The notes: a model not told the origin generated them from the letters alone. 40,306 nucleotides of DNA from Saccoglossus kowalevskii (GCF_000003605.2 NW_003109978.1:482325-522630); one strand, 5' to 3'. Positions 10,264 through 21,318 are shown, numbered from the stretch's first letter. Program-made: numbers and translations.

Positions 10264-10593
10264 TTTTTTAAACTCGAAATAACAGACGAAAAGAATGAAA
10301 AATAAAATCTAAAAAATACCAGGTTGAAGAATATTAGTTCAAATTTCGCTAAAGCCTTACCTACATTTTACCGATATCTGCAGAAGAAATCAAGAAAACT
10401 ACACAAATTGATTCCATTTAGGAATTCTTAACGGTTTGCCAGAACGCAGAGGCCACGGCTCAGTTAGCCTTGCTCAACTGGTTCGTAACCAGTCTTGTGA
10501 TTGGTTGTTGCCTGCTGAACAGGCCACGCCTCCAACCTGGTATTTTGTTTAGATTTTATTTTTCATTCTTTTCGTTTTTTTGAGTTTAAAAAA
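10264..10593. mobile_element. MITE-like element with long terminal inverted repeats
   Basis: The left arm (10264-10327) and right arm (10534-10593) are near-perfect inverted copies of about 60 bp. Both begin TTTTTTAAACTC and end in the string complementary to CAACCTGGTATTTT. The 206-bp interior has no coding potential and contains a short hairpin (actggttcgtaaccagt). Size and structure fit a non-autonomous DNA transposon, or a folded-back repeat. No convincing target-site duplication is visible, so the superfamily is open. Confidence 0.7.
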
Positions 10594-11129
10594 GTGGTTA
10601 TGCATATACAGCCACCAAGGATGAATATCAACTGCCCTACACAAAAGTCATGTCAACATGTAGACAACTAATGGAATAACTACATAACCAGAAAGAATGA
10701 AATGTTCAAACTCAATGGCTCACATCCAACTGTAACGAACAAGTTGGGGTGGTAGACTATTCCTCAGTACATCACTAAACAATATGCTTGTTCCAACTTG
10801 TTATAATTGGGCAATGGTGAGGAGCCTCGGAATATGGCTACAATGTAAGTGGTACCACCAGTTGTGTGTCCTGTTCCAAGCTCTTGAAAATACAGCAATT
10901 AATTCAGACTTTCTTCCATCAGTCCGTGAGACTCTACATCAATAATCCACATTTTTCTTTTCTTTTTTTCTATATTAAGTACAAGTGTAGAAATAGACGA
11001 CTCACTGTCACATCAATCATACAAGGGCCTTCGGTTTAATCCGTTCAGTCACATTCTAAATGGTCATCACATATTCTCTCAGGCATTGAGGTACGTGTTC
11101 TTGAATTGTACGTGTGTTTGTGTTTATGG
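10594..11129. other. No gene seen
   Basis: This stretch lies between the MITE-like element and the Gypsy pol remnant. It could hold the 3' end or LTR of that element, for which it is in the right place, but I could not find LTR boundaries. Confidence 0.3.
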
Positions 11130-12860
11130 TAACTCATAGCACGACAAGAGCAAGATGTGTTAGAGTGTTCTCGCACTGCATCTAGTGCTTTCTGGCTTTA
11201 CCATGTAAACTGGAATGTAAGGGTTCAATTGCCTGGCAACATGATATGAAACTTCCTCCCAGTAGTCTACTATCTTTGTTTTCCCTAGGAGACGTACATT
11301 TCACACCAGCACTCTGTCACCACACTTTGACTAGTATTTATGACTGTAACTTTATATCGTTTTTGCTGCACTTTCCTTCGAACATTTGAATGTCTTATAC
11401 TTGATGACAAGGGTGCCGATCAAACATCAAATAACAGGGAGATAATCCTGTAGTTTCCTCCTTGGTACAGTTATATGCGTGGATCGATGGCGCAACAAAA
11501 TGCTTCCAATCATTTTTGATTAAGCGTACTCAAGTTGTCACACTATGTTCTATTTAGCCGTTTACACTGATGGTATAACATTGTTCTTGACATATTTATG
11601 CCTGTAATTTTACTAAGCTGCTTGATAAGTGTCGATTCAAATGTTCTACTCTTATTCGTGTGTAATCTAGTTGGTAATCCAAAATTTTCGATGAATAAGT
11701 TGAAAAGGTGAAATTGTCAGTAATAAACATAATACATTTGACTCCACTCTCTGATTCCCCCATGCTCAACAAGTCCATGCAAAGTATTAGATAGATTTAC
11801 CCGTTCTGAATAGTATTGTCAATCTCAGTCATATCAGGACATTCCATCAGCATCAATATTCCGTCTGTCTAGATGATAATACATATTGAAGATTTATTCA
11901 TCAGAACTTCTAGCCACATGTGTTCAGTTGGATCTAGTTTGGCAGATGTCAGAACGTAGATCACTGGACCATTAATAGTATGAAGACAACAGGTCACCTA
12001 ATTTTCTTTCCATTCCCTACATGCTCCTGGCTCAAATTGGCATCTATTCCTATATTCAATAGCATCAGTGTTTTTGTTTTGTATTCAGCATATGCTGATC
12101 CATCCATTCAAACGGTGATGATTGTTTCGCTTGTACATACCTTCCATGGGAGATTTATGTGTGGTAACTTCTGTACGAATCGACAGTCTCGATCTTAGCA
12201 GGGTCTGCCTCCACATCTTTTCCTTACAGAATGTGCCCAAGAAACTGTACTTAATTTTGCAAGAAATGACACTTCTTAAAGCTGACCTTCTATCCGAATC
12301 CTCTTAGCCGATCCAGCATTGCCTCCAGTCTTTCCATATGGCCACACACGTTTTGGGGAAACACAAAGACATCATCTATACTAAGCATATGTTCAGATTT
12401 AAATCTTCCAAACATGTTTCTCTGTAATGTAGCAGGACACCAGTAAAACCGAACGGCATACGGACACTCAAACTGGGAAGTAAAGGCAGTCTATAGGGTA
12501 TATTGTTCTTTGCCACAGCAATCTGGCAGTACCCACGTTTAATATCTAGGGATGAGAACCATCTGGCCCCTTTAAAAATATCAAGACTTTCTTGGAATTT
12601 CTGGAATTGTATAGGAATCTTGAATCGTTTTTGCATTAAGTTTGCCTAATCCGCACACATTCTTCTGCTGCCATCCTTCTTTCGTACGGTGACCACAGGA
12701 GCAGCGCAAAGGCTGTGAGATTTGAGAATGGCACCACTGTACGTCATCCCCTTAAATACCTTGCAATCTTCATCATACATTAATGGTGGTATCCGACGAT
12801 ATGGCTCTCTACTAGGTTTTCAACAGTCACTGGTATTTTGTACACAACTGCGGTGCAATC
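11130..12860 (-). pseudogene. Gypsy-type pol remnant (RT, RNase H end, integrase), heavily decayed
   Basis: Pieces in Gypsy pol order can be read on the minus strand. RT start: about 12850-12660 (AAPVVTVRKKDGSRRMC). RT palm: 12636-12400 (GARWFSSLDIKRGYCQIAV, then RMPFGF). Catalytic YIDD-like region and thumb: about 12390-12190 (IDDVF, GHMERLEAMLDRLRGFG, KVSFKKCHFL, GKDVEADPAKIETV). RNase H end: about 11830-11870 (RRNIDADGMS). Integrase core: about 11780-11440 (MDLLSMG, FITDNFT, GLPTRLHTNKSRTFES, then the 'TTGLSP.YLMF' region). C-terminal end: about 11330-11150 (GKTKIVDYWE, NPYIPVYMVKPES). Many frameshifts and stops separate the pieces. It is a different Gypsy lineage from the element at 131-1975. 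Confidence 0.8.
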
Positions 12861-12920
12861 ATTTTCATGTTTCGAGAACAAATAGGTTTTCGATTGTCAT
12901 TATGGCTACAAGAGATCTTG

Positions 12921-13169
12921 TCATCGAACTCCATACTCGAATTCGGGGTGCTTCCCAGATGATCGTAGCCAGTCTGTTTGAAAAAAAGGAAACAGCGTTT
13001 CAGTAAAACTAAAAATCACATTGTAAACAGTATCGTCTTTTATAACTCTTATTCCCCATCTTGTTTGCTTTTTTGTATTGTTTTTGTCCTTCAATGCCTC
13101 AATCTCATCTAGTTGGTCACTGTTAAACTTACAATTCGTGTTTTCCTTTGTTGGAGGTTCGCAATCCAT
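12921..13169 (-). pseudogene. Fragment with likeness to DUF3504/QRICH1-type recombinase N-terminus
   Basis: The 82-residue frame starts MDCEPPTKENTNCKF and contains DQLDEIEALKDKNNTKKQTR followed by WGIRVIKD. The 'kNT.k.T.w..kv..dw' pattern resembles the N-terminal SAM-like part of the KIAA1958/QRICH1/Crypton-like tyrosine recombinase proteins that are abundant in invertebrates. After IKD the translation no longer looks like that family, so an intron or truncation there is possible. The likeness rests on about 30 residues. It could be part of the neighbouring Gypsy element or chance. Confidence 0.3.
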
Positions 13170-13970
13170 TCCAAGTCACAACACGGAAGACAAGACATGT
13201 TTTACAAATAAACACAGCGTTTGTTTAGGTTTGTGTGGCGAATGACAATCACCTAACGACCGACAATAACAACTTGGATCCCGCCATTAACAATAAGCAA
13301 TATTATGGTTATATAATTTTTCAAATGTTTTAATTCGGTAACGTTCCCAATTTTTTTCCAAAATCCAACACTATATTTTTCTAAAAATCAAAGATTACCG
13401 GTTTTATGTATTTCTGCATTAAACCTGTAGTCAATTCATGTTCCAGGGCCATTTTTGTGTTTGGACCAATCAAATCGATGGACTAACACCACCAATATAC
13501 TGGTATAATATAATAGAATATATTTTACTATATAGCTTGATTGAAATCTTCATAGTCGCAAATTAATTGTTATCTAATTCTTAAATATATCTTGTTTATG
13601 ATTAATTAATAATTAACGATCAGATATTTAGTATTAGGCACTTATTTTATCTTAGTGGTTCTCAAATTCCCGCTTACATAATTCATATAACATAAGCTAA
13701 TATTATTGGTAAATATGACTCACTATCCGGAACATGAAAATCATTTAAATCCGCTGTGACTTGAAACCATAACCAACATGCTTATTACCATATGTTGTAA
13801 TGTTGTACACCAATAATAAGTGTTTCTCCATATCATGTAATATAAACCGTTGAAACATTTTTGTGAGTAATTTAGTCACTACAATTATGTTTCGTGTATA
13901 TCTGAATAAAATAATCGAACGTTGCGAGTTTTCGAGAACGAGCTTTGTTATAATACATTAACATTTATGA
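13170..13970. other. No gene seen
   Basis: An A/T-rich stretch before the tandem array. No open frame, RNA gene or repeat could be supported. Confidence 0.3.
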
Positions 13971-14419
13971 GGCATTCTCGGAACATTTACTTAATGTTTT
14001 CGAAATTTAACCTCGGGGTTGTCATGATAATGACTTAGGTTAAGTATACAAGCATCTCCGCCAACATTGCACGCTGTTTTCTAACATGTTACAGTCAGCT
14101 CAAGTAAACAATTATAGGCTGCTTTCAACTGGCTTATAGTAAATTTGCCGACTTTGCAACTGCGCGTTTCTATATGCTATCAACTTAGGTCATATAAACA
14201 AATACATCTACCAACCTTGCAATAACTTTCCACAAGTTTGCATTTACTTTGAACTACTTTGTAATGTGCGTGAAAAGCGTAGAACCCACTACGTGCCGAC
14301 ACCATCTTGTTCGTGAAAATTAGAAGAGATTTGAAAACATTCATTAATTAAAAAAGTTTGACATCACAGTAAAAAATAATGAAGGAACGTTGAATTATAT
14401 CTTTTCCATGTGTGTGATG

Positions 14420-14495
14420 AAAAAAACATGCAACAGGTCGTTTACTCAGCGAGTCTCCCATGCAAGGACTAACCACGACCGATTGTGCTTTAGTT
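14420..14495 (-). ncRNA. 5S rRNA-like 3' half in tandem unit 1
   Basis: Read on the minus strand, 14495-14453 aligns without gaps to the internal promoter half of 5S rRNA (box A, intermediate element and box C region). The most conserved part reads GTGGTTAGTCCTTGCATGGG, followed by AGAC. A run of seven T (14426-14420) follows at about the distance at which 5S genes terminate. The 5' half of 5S is not recognisable. It is therefore a 5S-derived segment or pseudogene rather than a 5S gene, and it is more diverged than the copy in unit 2. Confidence 0.6.
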
Positions 14496-15334
14496 TAAAC
14501 ATTTGTTTGGCACCTAACCACACAGCCGAATTGGCGGCTACTCCCTGTTTTTGGATGTTTTAAATCGATGTCGTTTACACAAGTCTCTTCTAGATTGACC
14601 TATGACCTATACATACTTGGTGTAACTCTACGGTTTTTTAACACCAATTTACGAAATATTTATTCACATTTTCGAATGTTCAACTACGGGACTTGTTAAT
14701 ATGATATCACAGATAACAATTCCGAATGAAACTACCAACTTTGCAATTGCTTTTCACAATTTTCTAAGCAGTTTGTTGTCAATTTATCGGTTTAGTGTCG
14801 TGATATTCTGATTATATATGTGGCATTCTCGGAAAATTCACTTAATGTTTTCAAAATTTAACTGTGGGGTTGACATGATATTGACTTACGATAAATATAC
14901 AAGCAACTCCGCCAACATTTCCTTTGTTTTTTTTAACTTTTCACGCTGTTTTCTGACATTTTCTGACACCTCATGTGAAGAATTATATGCTGCTTTCAAC
15001 TGGCGTTTATCAAATTTTTCGACTTTACAACTGCGCGTTTCTATACGCCAATAACTTAGGTCATATATACAAATACATCTATCAAGTTTGCAATAACTTT
15101 GCACAACTTTGCATTCACTTTGAACAACTTTACAAGGTCCGTTAACAGCGTAAAACCCACTACGTGCCGACGGCATCAATAACTTGTTCTTGAAAATTAG
15201 AAGAAATTTGAAAACTTTCCATTAATTGAAAAAAGTTGCAAAAATACCAGGATTTTCTACTATGAATGATTGACATAACAGTAAGAAAAATGAAGAAACG
15301 TTGACTCATATATTTTCCATGTATGTGATGAAAC

Positions 15335-15406
15335 AAAAAAAATCAATGTCGTTTACTAAGGAAGTCTCCCATGCAAGTACTAACCGCGACCGACTGTGCT
15401 TAACTT
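15335..15406 (-). ncRNA. 5S rRNA-like 3' half in tandem unit 2
   Basis: The 43 bases at 15406-15364 (minus) match animal 5S rRNA from AAGTTAAGC through GGTTAGTACTTGCATGGG and AGAC. By eye, against the human 5S sequence recalled from memory, 36 of 43 positions agree without a gap. A run of eight T (15342-15335) lies downstream. The recognisable part is exactly the RNA polymerase III internal control region. The first 47 or so bases of 5S are replaced by unrelated sequence, as also in unit 1. Confidence 0.7.
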
Positions 15407-16004
15407 TAAATATTAGTTGGGCACCTACCCACGCAGGTGCATAGCATATTTGAAATAAAGCCGAATTGATGGTCATTCCCTGTTTTTGGATGATTTAAAT
15501 CGATGTCGTTTGCACAAGACTCTTCTAGTTTGAACTATAACCTCTACATACATGGAGTAACAACACTAAGCTAAATTAACACCAATTTGCGAAATATTTA
15601 TTAATATTTTCGAATGTTCAACTATGGGACTTGTTAATATGATATCACAGGTAACAATCCCGAATGAAACTACAAACTTTGCAATCGCTTTTCACAACTT
15701 TCTAAGCAGTTGGTTGTTAATTTTTCGGTTGACTATTGTGATAATCTGCTATTATATGAAGCTTTCTTCGAAGATTTACTAAATGTTTTCGAGATTTAAC
15801 AGTGGGTTTGTCATGGTAATGCTTTAGGTTAAGTATACAAGCAACTCCGCCACCATTTGCTTCCTTTTTTCAACTTTGCACGCTGTTTTCTAACATTTCA
15901 CTCTCAGCTCATGTGGACATGTATATAGGCTGCTTTCAACTGACTTTTCTTAAGTTTGCTGACTTTATAACTGCGCGTTTCTATACAAATACGTCTGTTA
16001 AATC

Positions 16005-16275
16005 AAGCTATTGTAAATTAACAATTGTATTTAAAAAATAAATAATTTAATTCAAAAACACGATTGCTGTCATGTTCTGTCACTTGTCATGACTTCCTGG
16101 TTATAGAAACCTCGTGACAAAATGCATTTTTAAAGTGCTGCATGTTTATGATTACTGTTGTCCTAATAAGCAAATTAGATAACAAACTGTTAAATTGAAA
16201 AGATATTAAGAGTTTAGCTACTACCCTTCCTGCAGAAGTGGAGTGATTCCGGCAACCTCATTTCCAAACGTCAGA
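16005..16275. repeat. Second dispersed repeat family, copy 2
   Basis: This is the counterpart of 9428-9990 in the same orientation, lacking an internal block of about 290 bases. It directly follows the broken end of the tandem array at about 16001, so its insertion or a deletion may have ended the array. Confidence 0.55.
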
Positions 16276-17544
16276 GGAAGTAATTATCTGAGACAATTCG
16301 ACCACTCTTTCCCATCAGAAATAAATAGAAGGCCTAATATTTTGTCCCATGACGTCACACACAATCTTTCTTAAATATTAGCTGTCATTTTTGGAATAAT
16401 AAATAGTTTTACAAGACTGACTTTGCACAATATTAATTTGCACTGATGTTTTAACGATTCATAACTCATTATGAATAATTTGGATTATTCATATGTAATG
16501 CAGTACACTGACAATCTATTGTTATAGCCGTACTGCTCTGCTGCAAATATTGCATGAATATATTGCAATTATGCGTATTATGTGAGGTCACATGACGATA
16601 ATAGGAAGAGTAGTCATACTTCTCACCCGATGTTCAGAGCTTGTTGTATAAACCTTGTTTCAACAGTACATGGAATATTACTGATACACATATTAATGAT
16701 GTCGCACAACTACATAGGGTTATATATTATGTTCCCCACACCGTCAAAATTGCTTGGCACTAACTCTACCAGTGTTAGAGATGTTAAAATTATGCATTGC
16801 TATATGCTCATGTGACAAAATGTGATCACTAATCATGTTAGTCATATCTCTAATCCAATCCCTCCAATATAGCACTGGTTATAAGTTTTAACTGCAAAAG
16901 ACTTAAAATAATAGTTATGTATGATAATGGGGTCGTAAGGCCATATATGGATGTATGATACATTGAAACAAATTGAGGCCTAAAGCAATTTTTATATAAG
17001 AAAATAAATTCATTTTCATTCATGAGAGATTCCTATGCAAAATTGCCAGGAAACTACAATGCATTCACATTTTAACTACAGTACAACCATAACATAATGT
17101 CTAAAGATATGTTACATTGTGTTAGCAGTAAGATTGAAATCTCTTATCTTATACTTATATCACATTCCAAGTGATATTTATATCCTATCTATAACAAATA
17201 ACATGGAACATGTTTGGCTGATATACAATTTATACCTATGGTGTGTTTATATTTGTTTGACGATTGTTTAATAACAATCCAGTATTGTCTGTGGTACTGA
17301 TAATGATTAAGAAGTTTTATTTAAAAAAATATTTCTTTTCGTTAACATATATTTCAATAAGTCGAGTCGGTCTTGAATTTTCCCATCCTTCTTCATGTAT
17401 ACATGTAGTAATGTTTTTCCAATTTAAAAAAGGAATAAACAGGATGTACACAACATACGTCCGGTATCTTTGACTTTTTGAACGGGTTGTTATTATTAAT
17501 CTTCACATTCATGTTATGAGGGTTTTTCCGTATAATAGCCTTTA
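16276..17544. other. No gene seen
   Basis: A/T-rich sequence. Two open frames of 69-77 codons (16582-16815 and 17264-17473, plus) have no recognisable domain and no splice or start context worth reporting. A TGACGTCA site occurs at 16350-16357 without a gene beside it. Confidence 0.3.
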
Positions 17545-18360
17545 ATTACAAGTGTCAAAGTGATTGACCCTCTGTTATTTATTTTATACATCGTTCATCA
17601 AATGTAATTCTCTATACAGATTCTATTGTGTTACAAGATTATTCAAATATAGTTGTTGCATGGTGTACACAATGGCAACTTAAACTTAACACTAAGATAT
17701 GTTATGTCATTCCTTCGCTAATGAAATTAGAAAAAAATATTTCAAATTATTCCATACATGATGTACTGATCACATTAGTGCATGATCTGGTTGTCATTTA
17801 AGTTATTCACTTTTCAACTTGCATTCACGACATTGCAAACAAGGCGATGAGAAGGATTGTTTTTTTAAAACGCCATTGCGCAGATTTTACTAATATTAAA
17901 TATTTAAAATCATTATATATTGCATTGGTACTTAGTCAGTTAAAATGTTGTTCTATTATTTGGAATCCCCGGCGAAATGTTTTGATTGATAAGGTTCAAT
18001 GTTCAGAGAAAAAAATATTCGTTTCTTGTGTTACAAATGTAATTTAGAGTACCTTTCCTATCGTTACTTGGAATTATGTAAGTTATTTAAATTACCATCA
18101 TTATTCACACGCAAAAGGATTGCATATCTTTGTTTTTTGAGCATCAGTTTCGTTTTCGTATCCCATCTGTTAGAAATATTATTTTCTTCCACAATATTTT
18201 AATATATATTAAATATATATATACTTGTCATAGTCATATTAATTAATTGTTGTTGTATTTTACGTATTATTAGTAGTTCGTCTTGTTCTTTTGTTTGAAT
18301 CTGAAATTTTTACATGTTGGTCAACCGAGTAAATAAATAAATAAACAAGCAAACAAACAA
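17545..18360 (+). mobile_element. 5'-truncated LINE (Jockey/CR1-like), RT C-terminal part
   Basis: The segment opens with a decayed RT motif 4 region (DPLLFILYI, about 17565-17600) and a catalytic box read as LYTDSI where YADD-type is expected. QDYSNIVVAWCTQWQLKLNT follows. The post-palm part has AMRRIVFLKR, LKSLYIALVLSQLKCCSIIW and NPRR, the typical 'LY..LV.S.L.YCS.IW.P' of these LINEs. Open stretches are 17847-18047 and 17999-18202 with a frameshift between them. The 3' end is a tail of TAAA/AAAC-type repeats (about 18331-18365), as at the end of many CR1 and Jockey copies. The 5' truncation is normal for LINE insertions. Confidence 0.8.
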
Positions 18361-18884
18361 ATCAATCCATTAATCAATTGTAGTAGTGGAAAACTTATGT
18401 GTGCATAATTATTGGGGTCACAAGCGCAACTAATTCTATAAAATCCATTCATCTATGATAAAATATTCAGTTACTAATGCTATATCTCTGAGTATAGACG
18501 AGTTTCGATTGATAGCGGTTTGATATCTAGCTTGTGCAATTTATTCGCTGGTTCCTGAAGTTCTGATAAGTTTACAACCTACATGGCATCGCAAATAAAA
18601 GTCGATTTTCGAAAAAAAAATCCACAGACCACAAAATGTTGTCTACAAACAAATCTTCATAAATGTCCAATAGCTGAAGTAGATCATAAACATTAAATTT
18701 AAAATTATTTTAAACAATAATTACTACACTATACTACTCAGAACTCCGGCATTCAACTTTCACGACACTAAACATGTTCAGGTTCTTTAGTACAGTGCAT
18801 ATTTTGTACGCAATATGCTGTGTTTTCGTCATTGAACCACTCTTTCTCTTCGCGTAACACTAAAGATTTAAACATAATACATAC
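18361..18884. other. No gene seen
   Basis: The sequence between the LINE tail and the next dispersed-repeat copy. Nothing could be supported. Confidence 0.3.
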
Positions 18885-19124
18885 CTGCTAGTCTAAAATA
18901 GTCAAGAATGTTATGACACAGTAGTGATATAAGTTTTTCGAAAACCACGTCCAAATTATAACTCCATGTTAACAAAAAAATGTTTCCCTAAACTCGAAGT
19001 TATGGTAAATCGTAATTTAAGATCGAGTCATTGAGCGGACCTCATTTACAGTGTACAGTACTGCATATTATCACGGCACAAAGCGATAATTGAAGTAATT
19101 GCAATATATTACAGAGTGTTGGTA
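18885..19124. repeat. Dispersed repeat, copy E (left part only)
   Basis: It matches 6170-6395 from 'ctgctagtctaaaatagtca' through 'atcgagtcattgagc.gacctca' and 'aatatattacagagtgttggtat', with small indels. It stops at the last of these words, whereas copy B continues. The left edge, shared with copy B, may be the true 5' end of the repeat. Confidence 0.65.
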
Positions 19125-20165
19125 TAATAAGTAATGATTGATTGATGGTCATACGGCATTTGAGTGCGATTTAATTCCAAAATTGATTCCGCGGACTGCC
19201 AACCATGAGCCAGACTACTAAACCTGTGTCTCGGTAAATGTACAATGTAAACTTCATATGTATTCGTAATGAGAAAATTACACGTTTATTTCTGTTAACC
19301 ACTACTTTTGTATGTAGATAGGATTGGGAAACTTATACACATCTATTTATATTATCACACACTTGCCTCCTGGTTATGAAAAATCCTACTATTTTTTATA
19401 TGGAGACTGTCAACCACTACACCCACATCCATATGAAGATTGCAAATCGTTTCACTTCTATTCACATGGACATTGCAAACTGTTACAACAAAATGGCCAC
19501 AATTCCATATGACAAAATTCACGTCAGAATTACCAATGCCTAAAGATGCGGTACAATTTCATAATATCATCATTTTTAACACAGTTATCGACATATGAAG
19601 TTGACTAGACATATTTCCGATATTGTACACCGATAAATGAAAGCTATTATTTTCCATGCATGCTATTATAAAGAGATAATCTATGCTGCTATACAAGTAA
19701 TTCTTAAATAATTACAGTAAATTTGATCTGGGAAATAAATAACGCTTATTATTACATATGTATTTCCAAATCCCATATGCAAATGAGATCCGAGAGCAAA
19801 CAAATTAGTCCCCTCCGGAGTAACGTTTTTCGAAACACAGGAGAAATAAACAATATTTAGAAGTACGATATTTTCCCATTGGGGAACATGAATAAACTTG
19901 TCGAGTGAAATGAAATTTGAACAACAGTAATGGTACTTTTAGGTAGCCACTTATTTTGACTAAAACTAATTTGCATATCACTCCTAAATAATGTTTTTGG
20001 TATTTTAACGGTCGATATGTGAATTAACATGGTATTTCCATTGGCAACCGAACTATTTTTATTTTGTAAACAAATTTTCGTCTTCTATTTTTATCCGGTA
20101 AATCGTTCAACAACATTTTTGGCATGTTATGTGAACATCACATGGAATATTACGATTGAGAGAAC
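19125..20165. other. No gene seen
   Basis: A 62-codon open frame (19324-19512, plus) is rich in His and Tyr because of a locally repeated sequence and has no recognisable domain. Nothing else could be supported. Confidence 0.3.
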
Positions 20166-20640
20166 TTAATGTATGTTGACCACCTGTAAACTGAGTTTTA
20201 TAGACCCTGAGGGGCTCTCGGAAGATTTACCCGCAGTAAAATCAGTGATTACTATGGAACCATTAACATCGAGATACCAGGACGTTTCTACTGATGACAT
20301 TGCGGCGTTACTCAGTTCCAAATAAAGATTACCAATGCCAAATGGGCAACATTTTAACCGATAACCAAGACTCATTCAATTCACGACCAGCAAGCAAGAT
20401 CACAAACGAAGTTGTAGCGTGCAGCTTAGCGACAACCACTGTCGACGAAAGTCATCCCGTCAGTGGAGTACCACAGTTGTACCGCATGTTTGCAATTGCA
20501 CAATTCTATGGGGAAACTTTTAACTTCAACATAAACTGTATATCTTAGTCGTCCAGTTAAAGTTCTGTCGGTGTCCCAACTAAACGTCAACGAGTTATTT
20601 ATTCGGACAGTGACTCAGATTAGACGTCTGATTATTTTAT
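20166..20640 (+). pseudogene. Unidentified coding-like stretch
   Basis: This block is less A/T-rich than its surroundings and has long open frames on both strands. On the plus strand, 20294-20548 gives 84 residues including LTDNQDSFNSRPASKITNEV and FYGETFNFNI. The same frame, after stops at 20546-20548 and nearby, continues as VGVPTKRQRVIYSDSDSD and a stop, which looks like the acidic, nuclear-type C-terminus of a protein. A different frame just upstream reads IDPEGLSEDLPAVKSV and YQDVSTDDIAALLSS. On the minus strand, 20166-20375 is also open. I do not recognise a family. It may be a decayed gene or transposon ORF with frameshifts, and the strand is not certain. Confidence 0.3.
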
Positions 20641-20804
20641 TTTCACGCAGACACGCGTTCTACACTGACACGCTCTACTAGGGCGTAACACTATCTAGGA
20701 ACATATTAATGGACAATGGGGTTACCGATCTAAATTCCGTCCCGGTTTGTTGCACGTTCTTACTTTAATATGAAATAATCAAATATGAAACATTTGTAAT
20801 AATA

Positions 20805-20947
20805 ACAGAACCTCACACCTCCTCTGTGGCTATCGTTGCGTATAGAAGTACGGCCGTACTTTCACGAGCTAAGCAGGATACATCGCATCACTCGTGAAAC
20901 TAACTTCCATACGCAACGAAAGCCACGTGGAGAGTGTGGGGTTCTGT
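20805..20947. repeat. Long imperfect hairpin (about 46-bp arms)
   Basis: The left arm 20805-20850 and right arm 20901-20947 are inverted copies with a few mismatches. Both contain gttgcgtat and tgtggct/agccacg-type blocks and end in agaacc/ggttct. Inside the 50-base loop a second inverted pair (tttcacgag 20860-20868, ctcgtgaaa 20891-20899) extends the fold. It could be a small foldback transposon or encode a structured RNA. No target duplication is clear. Confidence 0.65.
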
Positions 20948-21303
20948 CATGATACTCATAATATGAAATTATTCCCAATAATTCCCAACCTAAATTTTTT
21001 CTAATCTTATATATGAAGTATGCTAAAGTGTACGTAGCACAAGACCTAAATTTGGAAGAATTACTTTCAGTCGAGTTGAATAACATTCTGTCAAGAATTT
21101 ATAAAGGTTAACAATTAAAATAAAAACATCTTTTTGATTTACTTCATAAGGTTCATTTCATTTTGAATTTTGTGTACAAGGCCTATCAACTGCGTCTAAC
21201 ACCAATGGAGTACATCCCGAAGCTGATATCACGTATACATGTTAAAGTTATCGAAAACTACGCAATTGAAAGTACATAACTATGATAACTGGCAGAAGGA
21301 TAA
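20948..21303. other. Intergenic, downstream of the small secreted-protein gene
   Basis: No coding signal could be supported. The minus-strand open frame 20862-21086 overlaps the hairpin and is probably chance. Confidence 0.3.
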
Positions 21304-21309
21304 TTTATT
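21304..21309 (-). terminator. Polyadenylation signal of the small secreted-protein gene
   Basis: AATAAA on the minus strand, 10 bases after the TAG stop at 21319-21321. It marks this as the last exon. Confidence 0.6.
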
Positions 21310-21318
21310 CCCGTCTTT

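Larger units (their letters stand above)
13971..16001. repeat. Tandem repeat, about 2.3 units of 0.85-0.94 kb
   Basis: The units start at 13971, 14822 and 15761 with ggcattctcg or a variant. Each continues with 'ttactaatgttttcga.atttaac' and 'caagca.ctccgccaacatt'. The third unit breaks off near 16001 after 'ctgcgcgtttctatac'. Units 1 and 2 are collinear over their full length with indels. Within each unit is a local degenerate sub-repeat of aactttgca-like words (for example 15090-15135). Each full unit carries one 5S-like segment on the minus strand. The open frame at 14886-15179 is a by-product of the sub-repeats. Confidence 0.85.

Noticed and set aside
15085-15135. Regular aactttgca words as a CRISPR-like array
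   Set aside because: Spacers are absent and units are 9-13 bases. This is a degenerate minisatellite in an animal genome.
14886-15179. 97-codon minus-strand frame with repeated CKVVQS words
   Set aside because: Produced by the aactttgca-like sub-repeats of the tandem array, not a protein repeat.
15335-15406. Functional 5S rRNA gene
   Set aside because: Only the 3' half with the internal promoter is recognisable. The 5' half is replaced and several conserved bases differ.
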